Positions 1 through 5,198 are shown, counted from the stretch's first letter. The stretch is 8,497 nt of DNA from Nitrospinae bacterium RIFCSPLOWO2_12_FULL_45_22 (GCA_001803565.1 MHDQ01000228.1:1-8497); one strand, 5' to 3'. The notes: a model not told the origin generated them from the letters alone. Made by a program: numbers and translations.

Positions 1-57
1 ATCGGCCAGGTATGCAATGAATTAAATATCAGACTTGTGGGGTGTCAGTTAGGTTGT

Positions 58-85
58 TTCTAATACCTGCCAGGGGCGTGGTTCA
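58..85. repeat. 28-bp direct repeat, left copy (radical SAM gene 3' end)
   Basis: Bases 58-85 match 3567-3594 exactly, in the same orientation. The similarity continues on the left with 2 mismatches in a further 7 bases (51-57 against 3560-3566). Read on the minus strand in the phase of the radical SAM gene, this copy encodes EPRPWQVLETT and then a stop, against EPRPWQVLEANLES and a stop at the intact gene. It therefore looks like a second, slightly different 3' end of that gene. The right edge of the match (85/86) is where an antitoxin relic is cut. I infer a boundary of the accessory segment, either an att-like site or a duplication scar. Confidence 0.75.
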
Positions 86-196
86 CTTCCCGGACTGGAA
101 CTCAAAGCTGGACAGAAGATTCTCGACCAGCTCGGCACGCTCCACCGGTGGCAGTTCCAACGCCTCAGCAAGAATGCGCTCTCCATGTTTTTACAT
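83..196 (-). pseudogene. Broken short antitoxin of the addiction-module (TIGR02574-like) type
   Basis: The minus strand from 190 to 83 reads KHGERILAEALELPPVERAE and continues LVENLLSSFEFQSGK before a stop. This matches my memory of the N-terminal half of the roughly 70-residue addiction-module component family that usually pairs with a RelE/ParE toxin. It is broken at both ends. The only nearby ATG (194-196) is followed at once by TAA (191-193); one extra A in the A run just after it would explain the lost frame. The C-terminal half is missing because the coding sequence runs into the 28-bp repeat, whose first bases (TGA) supply the stop. An AGGAGG-like ribosome site lies upstream at about 205-213. 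No partner toxin is visible. The family call rests on remembered similarity. Confidence 0.6.
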
Positions 197-237
197 ATGT
201 CACCACCCCTCCTTTATGTTGATGATCCGATTGTATT

Positions 238-392
238 TTAGCACACTCTGGAGGCGTTTTCTAATTCTTCCTTTCCTCGACTGATTTACCTTGAAAGGTA
301 ATTACATCGCGTAGATTAATGACCTCGCCGTGAAAGATGCCTGCCTCATCACCAAACTCGACTTTTGCAATGTATCCTTTATATCCCATCAT
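238..392 (-). pseudogene. hicB: Truncated, frameshifted HicB-type antitoxin
   Basis: The ATG at 390-392 opens a frame reading MMGYKGYIAKVEFGDEAGIF and then HGEVINLRDVITFQGKSVEE, which is the characteristic HicB N-terminal partial RNase H-like fold. After SVEE the frame slips to RKN and a stop at 261-263. In another phase the expected ELENA follows (about 256-270), ending at TAA (238-240). About 45 residues of a usual 100-plus remain, and the C-terminal DNA-binding part is gone. The start overlaps the hicA stop as ATGA (389-392), the usual translational coupling of this operon. HicB normally neutralises HicA and represses the operon; this relic could at most retain the toxin-binding part. Confidence 0.75.
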
Positions 393-636
393 GGCGTTAC
401 CCCTACTTCTTGCAAAAATCTGCGAACCGATTTTACTGTGCCTTTATCAGCTTCCTTTTGTGGATGCGGTCGATGAAACACAGCCCTGACACCCTGCAAA
501 GCAACTCGAACCCTTGAGCCTCAGAAATTTCTGCGCCCACTGCTTTGAACAATGCTTCAATATCTTTCCAGGCAATGTTGGTCCGCATTGGTTCTTCAAA
601 GATCGCTTCCAAGATTTTTCTGTGTTTCTTTTTCAC
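389..636 (-). pseudogene. hicA: Frameshifted HicA-type toxin
   Basis: From a GTG start at 634-636 the frame reads MKKKHRKILEAIFEEPMRTN and then IAWKDIEALFKAVGAEISEA, typical of the HicA mRNA interferase group that precedes hicB. Around 502-507 the phase slips. The open frame continues as unrelated residues to a stop at 433, while the neighbouring phase reads VALQGVRAVFHRPHP, then QKEADKGTVKSVRRFLQEVG and VTP, ending with TGA at 389-391. Restoring one base (for example GAGTTG to GAGGTTG) rebuilds an 83-codon gene of normal length whose stop overlaps the hicB start. The His-containing FHRPHP segment, expected to be needed for activity, lies after the break, so the toxin is probably dead unless the shift is a sequencing error. 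No strong ribosome site is seen. Confidence 0.8.
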
Positions 637-706
637 AGAGCAATAGTGCTACATTATGATACCATTTTCAAGAAATTTTACTGAAAACCGGGTCTTTTGC
701 ACATTT

Positions 707-777
707 GCCACCTAACGGTGGCGCTCAGCGGGCGGCGCGGCTTTTTGCGACAGTCCACTGGAGCGACTGGTTATGGC
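707..777 (-). other. attC-like integron recombination site (cassette end A)
   Basis: Read on the minus strand, the site runs from a CCATAAC box (770-776) to a GTTAGGT box (710-716); the latter fits the attC R' consensus GTTRRRY. Inside, CGCTCCAGTGG (755-765) pairs with CCGCTGAGCG (722-731), with one G-T pair and one extra base in the 5' arm, as expected of the extrahelical base of attC. The unpaired spacers are 4 and 5 bases. The TAA stop of the nucleotidyltransferase (771-773) lies inside the left box, which is common for cassette genes. The bases GCCACCTAACGGTGGC (707-722) can also form their own small hairpin. A covariance-model search was not possible here. Confidence 0.65.
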
Positions 778-1220
778 AGATGCTGTAAATCTTCTAAGTC
801 TTTGTGTCTACCACACGCTCTTTTGTTTGCCTTAAGATCATCTAAGGCAATAAAGTTCACCGGAATGCCGTCGATCTCTATTATTTCTCGACGTGTATAG
901 CATTGGTGGAAATCTATGCCAGAGGCTGTCGTTATCACTTCGATCCGGACTGGAGGAACGCCCATCCGGATGACCCTACCCTTTTCAGTGAAAAGGTCCT
1001 TCGTCACCTCTCGTTCCAACATCCCGAAATCGCGAAGTGTTTTTGCCGTCTTCTCGGCGTTCGCCTCACTCACGGCAATCCAAATGTCCAGGTCCCCTGT
1101 TGCGCGCGGGTAACCATGGTAGCCGACCGCATAACCGTCTACAACAAGGTACTCAACATCGTGAGAGTTCAGCAGTCTCAAGAAGTCTCTGAAGTCTGGA
1201 TGTAGTTCGATATGAGCCAT
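771..1220 (-). CDS. Small nucleotidyltransferase-fold protein
   Basis: This 149-residue protein belongs, from memory, to a common family of stand-alone nucleotidyltransferases of the AbiEii/DUF6036 type. Features are the N-terminal LHPDFRDFLRLLNSHDVEYL, the helix-strand segment VVDGYAVGYHG (26-36), the metal-binding pair in TGDLDIWI (Asp43, Asp45), a third acidic position in VRIEV (Glu94) and the C-terminal KRACGRHKDLEDLQHLP. These proteins would transfer a nucleotide to an unknown target. The first Gly of the hG[GS] motif is replaced by Asp28 (usually VGGYAV), which may impair activity. The ATG start (1218-1220) lies 68 bases inside the preceding small gene. It ends within an attC-like site, so I read it as part of a gene cassette. 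No toxin-antitoxin partner of known type is evident. Confidence 0.85.
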   Translation of the reverse strand: MAHIELHPDFRDFLRLLNSHDVEYLVVDGYAVGYHGYPRATGDLDIWIAVSEANAEKTAKTLRDFGMLEREVTKDLFTEKGRVIRMGVPPVRIEVITTASGIDFHQCYTRREIIEIDGIPVNFIALDDLKANKRACGRHKDLEDLQHLP

Positions 1221-1362
1221 ACACCATCCGTCGATTAAACTCGATAGCGTTCAAGCGTTCAACCGCGCTTCGGGATAACCAGTACCGTTTCTCTTCCGTG
1301 ATGTCATCAAAGGAGGAGACCGTAAGCCGTGACTTATCGAGACGAGGCATCTTACCGTCCAT
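1153..1362 (-). CDS. Small conserved-type protein preceding the nucleotidyltransferase
   Basis: This 69-residue basic protein starts at ATG 1360-1362, with AGGAG (1371-1375) eight bases upstream. The middle, EEKRYWLSRSAVERLNAIEF followed by NRRMVYGSYRTTSRLQRLLE, resembles the short proteins often found just upstream of this nucleotidyltransferase type; their function is not known to me. It may be a partner or antitoxin-like subunit, but that is inference from pairing only. The stop lies 68 bases inside the downstream gene, so two phases are read from the same DNA between 1153 and 1220. No signal peptide, membrane segment or recognisable DNA-binding fold is seen. Confidence 0.65.
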   Translation of the reverse strand: MDGKMPRLDKSRLTVSSFDDITEEKRYWLSRSAVERLNAIEFNRRMVYGSYRTTSRLQRLLETAELSRC

Positions 1363-1388
1363 ATCTCATTCTCCTGATGATCTTATTG

Positions 1389-1476
1389 CCATAACGTAGA
1401 AATCAGGCGCGGGCCAAAAAGCTAGCCCGAAAGGCCGCCGCGCTTATTCACGTCGCCGGAATTGATTGGTTATCCC
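1389..1476 (-). other. attC-like integron recombination site (cassette end B)
   Basis: On the minus strand a GGGATAAC box (1469-1476) begins two bases after the TGA of the 177-residue gene, and a GTTATGG box (1389-1395) closes the site. AATTCCGGCG (1454-1463) pairs with the complement of AATCAGGCG (1401-1409), with one extra base in the 5' arm, one G-T pair and one mismatch. The spacers next to the boxes are five bases on each side. The centre holds a GC-rich stem-loop (GCGCGG at 1407-1412 against CCGCGC at about 1437-1443). Its size, about 88 bp, is within the attC range. The inner pairing is weaker than at sites A and C. Confidence 0.5.
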
Positions 1477-1477
1477 T

Positions 1478-2011
1478 TCAATTTGTTTCAACGATGTAAT
1501 CACTTTTTTTCTCGTTCCAAGTCATCTTCATTGATGATGGATAATCATTTGCAACCAGCTCAAATATATTGATTATCTCTTTGATGGGGATTCGGTAAAT
1601 GGTTTTATCTCGTTCAAAATCTGAGCAAGCATATACTCCTCCCCAATTTCTATCTTTTTCTCGATAAGCAAAAATTGTACAGCTATGAATAAGTTGATTA
1701 GCCAAAAAGACGATGTTCTTGGTTACGTTTTTTTCTTCTGTTAAATCATATACTTCGTCTATATCCCACTGATTAAATTTGGTGATTCTTTTGCCAGTAG
1801 GAGTGTAACAAAATACTGAAGCCCTATATTCTTGTGATTTTCTTGATACCTTATGAGTCTCAAGGAGTTTCCGAATACAAAAGAACGAAACAATCAACTC
1901 TTTTTCAAAATTGACTACTATCCTTTCACTCCAACGCTTAGGTTTCTTTACAGGTCTTAAGCGTTTTGCATGAATCAATAGATCTTCTTTCCAGTAGCAA
2001 GATTCAATCAT
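1478..2011 (-). CDS. Hypothetical protein, probable gene-cassette ORF
   Basis: I do not recognise this 177-residue protein. It begins MIESCYWKEDLLIHAKRLRP, is rich in Lys, Glu, Ile and Tyr, and has no signal peptide, no long hydrophobic segment and no Cys-rich motif. Segments such as WDIDEVYDL (82-90), LANQLIHSCTIFAYRE (103-118) and CSDFERDKTIYRIPI (129-143) suggest a compact soluble alpha/beta protein. The gene is clearly more AT-rich than the division genes to the right, consistent with recent arrival. It fills the space between two attC-like sites, with the ATG (2009-2011) only 8 bases past the upstream GTTATCC box and the TGA two bases before the downstream box. No ribosome site or promoter of its own is visible, which is usual for integron cassette genes. 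Confidence 0.8.
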   Translation of the reverse strand: MIESCYWKEDLLIHAKRLRPVKKPKRWSERIVVNFEKELIVSFFCIRKLLETHKVSRKSQEYRASVFCYTPTGKRITKFNQWDIDEVYDLTEEKNVTKNIVFLANQLIHSCTIFAYREKDRNWGGVYACSDFERDKTIYRIPIKEIINIFELVANDYPSSMKMTWNEKKSDYIVETN

Positions 2012-2019
2012 TTATTTTG

Positions 2020-2077
2020 GGATAACGCCGGCCTTCAGCGGCGCTTTCTAGCGTCTGCTGCAAGGCGTTGTTATCTG
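2020..2077 (-). other. attC-like integron recombination site (cassette end C)
   Basis: This is the clearest of the sites. On the minus strand GATAAC (2070-2075) and GTTATC (2021-2026) are perfect complements. Inside, GCCTTGCAGC (2057-2066) pairs with GCTGAAGGC (2031-2039) perfectly except for one extra base in the 5' arm (position 2061), matching the extrahelical base of attC. The unpaired spacers are 3 and 4 bases. The centre (2040-2056) forms a small CGCT/AGCG hairpin. It lies 4 bases after the vapC stop and 8 bases before the start of the next gene, as between two cassettes. Confidence 0.7.
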
Positions 2078-2081
2078 ACTG

Positions 2082-2444
2082 TTACTTATTGAAGCCCAGA
2101 CCCAGTTTTGAAGAAACTTCATCCAGTTTTTTGTCAAGAGTCCATATTGGAACTCCTGTTAATACTGCCGACGCAATCAGGTGGACATCAATATAGCCTA
2201 ATCCCTTCCCCATAAGTTTATTACTCTCTATAAATTGCATAATTTCTTCATGTTCTGCCTGGGTCGCCATGGGAAGTGCTTGAAGAAGTGAAAGTATTTC
2301 AGATCTATTATCGAGATTCCCACAAGCCAGTTCACCAACTATAAATGGATGACAAATAACATCTCCATCATTTAATAATCTCTCAAGCTTTGTATTGCCC
2401 TCCCGCAGATGGGATACCCATACCGAAGTATCAACAATAACCAT
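2082..2444 (-). CDS. vapC: VapC-type PIN-domain ribonuclease toxin
   Basis: This 120-residue PIN-domain toxin is a metal-dependent RNase that inhibits translation when free of its antitoxin. The four acidic PIN residues are visible: Asp5 in VIVDTSVW, Glu38 in VGELACG, Asp86 in GYIDVHLIASA and Asp104 in TLDKKL. Length and the N- and C-terminal parts are normal, so the toxin should be active. It starts with ATG (2442-2444) one base after the vapB stop, so translation is coupled. The gene order antitoxin then toxin is the usual vapBC arrangement. The known cellular targets of VapC (initiator tRNA and others) differ between family members and cannot be read from the sequence. The stop is followed within 4 bases by an attC-like site, suggesting it is the last gene of a mobile cassette. 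Confidence 0.93.
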   Translation of the reverse strand: MVIVDTSVWVSHLREGNTKLERLLNDGDVICHPFIVGELACGNLDNRSEILSLLQALPMATQAEHEEIMQFIESNKLMGKGLGYIDVHLIASAVLTGVPIWTLDKKLDEVSSKLGLGFNK

Positions 2445-2445
2445 T

Positions 2446-2643
2446 TTATCGGCTTTCTGTTCTTCTGCGAGGTATCATTCTCAATTTCTTTTCGGTTCCC
2501 CCTAATCTGGCAAGTCTCTTACTGCTTTCCCTCGCAATCAAGGCTTCCAGGCCACGCTTGACTAAAGTCGTCTTTTCCTTAATGCCAGTCAATTTTGACG
2601 CCTTATCAATCAATTTGTCCTCTATATTTAATGTTGTCCTCAT
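2446..2643 (-). CDS. vapB: VapB-type antitoxin
   Basis: This 65-residue protein begins MRTTLNIEDKLIDKASKLTG, the short beta strand and helix of the VapB (ribbon-helix-helix-like, pfam09957-type) antitoxin family that binds DNA as a dimer and represses its own operon. The basic C-terminal tail is the part expected to wrap around VapC. The start is ATG at 2641-2643 with GAGGTG (2651-2656) seven bases upstream. It is followed directly by vapC. A promoter and three ACATAY repeats upstream (2661-2710) fit autoregulation by the VapBC complex. Confidence 0.88.
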   Translation of the reverse strand: MRTTLNIEDKLIDKASKLTGIKEKTTLVKRGLEALIARESSKRLARLGGTEKKLRMIPRRRTESR

Positions 2644-2660
2644 CGTTTTTCACCTCAATT

Positions 2661-2710
2661 ATATGTAATATTGTATGTATAAGTATGTTTTAATAAAGCA
2701 TATTTGTCAA
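2661..2710 (-). promoter_or_regulatory. vapBC promoter with repeated operator-like hexamers
   Basis: On the minus strand TTGACA (2705-2710) is a consensus -35 box, and CATACT (2682-2687) lies 17 bases downstream as a 4/6 match to the -10 box. From the -10 towards vapB, three hexamers occur in direct orientation: ACATAC (2683-2688), ACATAC (2673-2678) and ACATAT (2661-2666), with starts 10 and 12 bases apart. They are roughly one helical turn apart, so they could be an operator bound on one DNA face by VapB or VapBC. The -35 box lies 19 bases past the higA stop, so vapBC is an independent unit. Confidence 0.6.
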
Positions 2711-2728
2711 GTAACATCTGGGTTCATT

Positions 2729-3034
2729 CTAAACAGCAGCGGCATAAACGTGTACTTCTTTGTTCAGCCTGTCGTCTAATTTGTCTTTTTCAGTTTCAAG
2801 GTTATACCGTGCTTGTAAATTTATCCAGAATCGTTCTGAAAGACCAAAATAACGTGATAACCTCAGGGCAGTGTTAGGAGTAATAGAACGTTTGCCTTGT
2901 ACGATTTCGTTGATACGTCTTGCCGGTACACTAATATCCTTAGCTAATTTATACTGGCTAATCTCCATAGGTTTCAGAAACTCTTCCATGAGGATTTCAC
3001 CCGGATGAATTGGCTGTAGTTTTTGTTTGGTCAT
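2729..3034 (-). CDS. higA: HigA-type antitoxin with HTH domain
   Basis: This 101-residue protein is an antitoxin of the HigA/VapI group, which binds and silences HigB and represses the operon. Visible marks are the N-terminal HPGEILMEEFLKPM (10-23), the Xre-type helix-turn-helix around 26-50 (SQYKLAKDISVPARRINEIV followed by QGKRS) and the FWINLQARYNLE segment (69-80) typical of the group. Length is normal. The ATG (3032-3034) is preceded by AGGAGGAG (3038-3045), which overlaps the higB stop, so translation of the two genes is probably coupled. The toxin-first order is the hallmark of higBA. The 8-bp inverted repeat in the operon promoter (3344-3369) is the likely binding site. Confidence 0.93.
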   Translation of the reverse strand: MTKQKLQPIHPGEILMEEFLKPMEISQYKLAKDISVPARRINEIVQGKRSITPNTALRLSRYFGLSERFWINLQARYNLETEKDKLDDRLNKEVHVYAAAV

Positions 3035-3043
3035 ATGCTCCTC

Positions 3044-3325
3044 CTAATGATAGTCAACTATTTCTACGTTGTAAGCATCCCCATCACGCCATTCAAAACA
3101 TATGCGCCACTGTTTGTTGATGCGAATGCTATACTGTCCTTTTCTATCACCCGATAGCTTTTTAAGGTGATTAGATGGTGGTATACGTAAATCTTGAAGC
3201 ACCTCCGTTGCATCCAAAATCTCAAGTTTCCGTCGAGCAATTTGTTGGATACTCTGTTGGAACTTCCGAGATATTTCGCGATTAAATAGCTTTTCAGTTT
3301 CCGTGCTCGCAAAACTTTTTATCAT
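3044..3325 (-). CDS. higB: HigB-type (RelE-fold) mRNA interferase toxin
   Basis: This 93-residue toxin of the RelE superfamily (killer-protein, Rts1 HigB type) cuts mRNA on the ribosome. Diagnostic parts are MIKSFASTETEKLF at the start, SNHLKKLSGDRKGQYSIRIN (51-70), KQWRICFEWRDGDAYNVEI and the terminal DYH (91-93); the basic residues Arg61, Lys62, Arg68 and Arg74 line the expected active-site face. I chose the ATG at 3323-3325 rather than the in-frame TTG three bases upstream, because family members begin MIKSF and because the predicted transcript starts at or next to that ATG. No ribosome site precedes it. It is followed by higA after 9 bases. Confidence 0.92.
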   Translation of the reverse strand: MIKSFASTETEKLFNREISRKFQQSIQQIARRKLEILDATEVLQDLRIPPSNHLKKLSGDRKGQYSIRINKQWRICFEWRDGDAYNVEIVDYH

Positions 3326-3333
3326 CAAAAGTA

Positions 3334-3369
3334 ATAATATCGCATGCCGTTAATAATGTCAAACGGCAT
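3334..3369 (-). promoter_or_regulatory. higBA promoter overlapped by an inverted-repeat operator
   Basis: On the minus strand TTGACA (3357-3362), a 17-base spacer and TATTAT (3334-3339) form a near-consensus sigma-70 promoter. A perfect inverted repeat, ATGCCGTT (3362-3369) and AACGGCAT (3344-3351) with a 10-base centre, brackets the -35 box and overlaps the spacer. Binding there by HigA, alone or with HigB, would block RNA polymerase. The -10 box ends only 8 bases before the A of the higB ATG, so the transcript would be leaderless or nearly so. Confidence 0.75.
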
Positions 3370-3374
3370 CAGAC

Positions 3375-3453
3375 ACATAACGTATGCGTCACTGATGAGT
3401 GCCACCGAACAATAATCAAATGCCTAAAACCATAATGGCGATAACGGTTATGA
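3375..3453. other. Possible attC-like site upstream of higBA
   Basis: CATAAC (3376-3381) and GTTATG (3447-3452) are perfect complements about 77 bp apart. Inside, CGTCACTGATG (3386-3396) can pair with CATAATGGCG (3431-3440), with two G-T pairs and one extra base. The layout resembles attC, but the extra base lies in the plus-strand 5' arm, the opposite of the other three sites, and the inner pairing is weak. If real in minus orientation, it would mark the upstream border of a cassette holding higBA and vapBC. Confidence 0.35.
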
Positions 3454-3548
3454 GGTAAAGGCAAAAAATGCGGGATTCCAGAGGAATATAATCTCTTTTT
3501 TCATAGAGGTAGATTATCATATATCATCAGCTTGCTCAGGCCCGTGAT

Positions 3549-5198
3549 TTAGCTCTCTAAGTTTGCTTCTAATACCTGCCAGGGGCGTGGTTCATGCTCA
3601 TCCCGTTGGCGGTACACGTAATATTCAGGATTGATATTGGTTTCTTTGATGGCCTGGGGCCAGTTCCCCTCGAGACGGTGAGCAGCATATAGAAGATTCC
3701 CTACTAAACGGTCACCCCGGGCTAATAGGGCCTGGATAAAAGACCATTTGGGTAGGTCATGGATGACAGAGACATTGTCCATCTTCACTAAATCTTGTTT
3801 TATATATTTGATCTTGGCCTTGAGAGACCCTATAGTATCCATACCTACCAATTGAAAAGGGGTAAGGGGTTTAGGGACAAAAGGTGTGAGACTCAGGGTG
3901 ATATTGCCAGCAAACTTACGGGTCTTAAAGGTCTTCTGGCCGATATGTTTGATCTTCCTGGCCAGTTGCCCTATAGCGGCAATATCCTCCTGGGTTTCCG
4001 TAGGCAAGCCGATAAGGAAATAGAGCTTAAGATGAGTAATACCGGCATTAAAGGCCAGGGCTATACCTTCTAATATCTCTTCGTCCGAGATATCTTTATT
4101 GATAACCTTCCTAAGCCTCTCTGTGCCGGCTTCTGGTGCCAGGGCAATGGTCTTTTGGCCACCGGAGGCCAAAAGGGTCAGGAGTGGAGCCGATATTTTA
4201 TCAATCCGCAGAGAAGGGGCTGATATCTCTCCCCCCAGGGATATAATCTCCTGGCAGAGACTTAATAAGTCCGGGAAGCTGGTCAGGTCTGGGCTGATGA
4301 GACCTATCCTTTTAGTATACTGTAATCCCTTTTTTACCTGGCTTAGGATAGTTTCTGCCGCATAGAACCGGACGGGCTTATAAAGGGAGCCGCTCAGACA
4401 GAACCGGCATTTCCTGGTGCACCCCCGCCCTATTTCTACTAGAAAGATATCAGAAAATTCTGTATTAGGGGTAATGATCTGGCTGGAGGTAGGGGATTGG
4501 TCTACATTCTTCAGCCATTGCCTCTCTACTCGGCCTGGCATAGCGGGTGACGGTTCCGATCCACAAAAAAGGTTTCCCTCTTTATACTTTACCGAGTAGC
4601 CGGCCGGGTAATAGACCCCGGGTAAGCAAGCCAGATTATGGGTTAGGGCTCTCCTGTCTATGCCCCACCCTCCTGCGTTCCCTCGCAGACAGTTTAATAC
4701 CTCTGGCATTAATGCTTCCCCTTCACCGATAAGGAAAAGGTCTATAAAATCTGCCAGGGGCTCAGGATTAGTCATGGCGCAAATACCGCCGGCGATAACC
4801 AGGGGATGCGAGTTATCTCTTTGGTGGCTGAAGAGGGGTATCTGGGTCAATTCCAGAATCTTTAATACCTGGAGATAATCGAGCTCAAAGGATAAAGAAA
4901 AGGCCAGGATATGAAACTCTTTCAGGGGAGTTTGGGATTCGAGGGAGAATAAAGGGATATGCTGCTGTTCATAGAGAGGAATGTCTCCTGGGTCAGGCAA
5001 AAAGCCCCGCTCACACAGGATATCATTATCCTGATTCAAGAGGCTATAGACCTTTTGAAATCCTAGATTGGACATCCCAATATAGTAAGTATTGGGATAG
5101 ATCAGGGCGATAGAAAGCTTCCCGCCAAAGGATTTCTTTATGCTCCCTTTTTCCTGGGCGAGGATTTCCCTCGCCTTTTTATAGAGTTTCCAGGACAT
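3549..5198 (-). CDS. B12-binding-type radical SAM protein (TIGR03960-like)
   Basis: This 549-residue protein has two parts. Residues 1-240 resemble the degenerate cobalamin-binding N-terminal domain (YPNTYYIGMSNLGFQKVY at 34-51, SLSFELDYLQVLKI at 101-114, VIAGGICAMTNPEPLADF at 134-151, LFLIGEGE at 154-161). Residues 250-480 form the radical SAM core, with the CxxxCxxC cluster motif in GRGCTRKCRFC (Cys260, Cys264, Cys267), APEAGTERLRKVI (354-366) and LYFLIGLPTET (392-402). It should bind a 4Fe-4S cluster and S-adenosylmethionine in the cytoplasm; the substrate is unknown. The ATG lies 10 bases after the ftsZ stop, so the gene is probably in the same operon. As I recall, relatives continue past the PW motif with a Cys-containing tail, whereas this one stops shortly after RPWQVLE, so the end may be shortened or exchanged. 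Its last codons form the 28-bp repeat. Confidence 0.88.
   Translation of the reverse strand: MSWKLYKKAREILAQEKGSIKKSFGGKLSIALIYPNTYYIGMSNLGFQKVYSLLNQDNDILCERGFLPDPGDIPLYEQQHIPLFSLESQTPLKEFHILAFSLSFELDYLQVLKILELTQIPLFSHQRDNSHPLVIAGGICAMTNPEPLADFIDLFLIGEGEALMPEVLNCLRGNAGGWGIDRRALTHNLACLPGVYYPAGYSVKYKEGNLFCGSEPSPAMPGRVERQWLKNVDQSPTSSQIITPNTEFSDIFLVEIGRGCTRKCRFCLSGSLYKPVRFYAAETILSQVKKGLQYTKRIGLISPDLTSFPDLLSLCQEIISLGGEISAPSLRIDKISAPLLTLLASGGQKTIALAPEAGTERLRKVINKDISDEEILEGIALAFNAGITHLKLYFLIGLPTETQEDIAAIGQLARKIKHIGQKTFKTRKFAGNITLSLTPFVPKPLTPFQLVGMDTIGSLKAKIKYIKQDLVKMDNVSVIHDLPKWSFIQALLARGDRLVGNLLYAAHRLEGNWPQAIKETNINPEYYVYRQRDEHEPRPWQVLEANLES
3567..3594. repeat. 28-bp direct repeat, right copy (inside radical SAM gene 3' end)
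   Basis: This copy is identical to 58-85 and encodes, on the minus strand, the residues around EPRPWQVLE near the radical SAM C-terminus. The gene then ends with its own codons (ANLES and stop at 3549), which differ from those following the left copy. The two copies enclose about 3.5 kb holding all the toxin-antitoxin and cassette genes. No integrase or transposase is present between them. Confidence 0.75.

Noticed and set aside
42-284. 80-residue plus-strand open frame at the left edge
   Set aside because: It is antisense to the antitoxin relic and crosses the 28-bp repeat, with no family features.
903-1205. 100-residue plus-strand open frame
   Set aside because: It is antisense to the nucleotidyltransferase, whose motifs are clear, and has no recognisable features.
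2644-2728. An attC site separating higBA from vapBC
   Set aside because: This spacer has only the vapBC promoter and AT-rich repeats, with no paired TAAC/GTTA boxes or inner stem.
3064-3312. 82-residue minus-strand open frame overlapping higB
   Set aside because: It reads the higB DNA in another phase; the higB frame has the full family pattern and couples to higA.
3326-3328. TTG as the higB start codon
   Set aside because: The adjacent ATG at 3323-3325 matches the family start MIKSF and fits the predicted transcript start better.
3488-3517. AT-rich inverted repeat (ATAATCT/AGATTAT) as a terminator after the radical SAM gene
   Set aside because: The stem is only 7 bp and AT-rich, the loop is long and no T run follows on the minus strand, so it is too weak to call.
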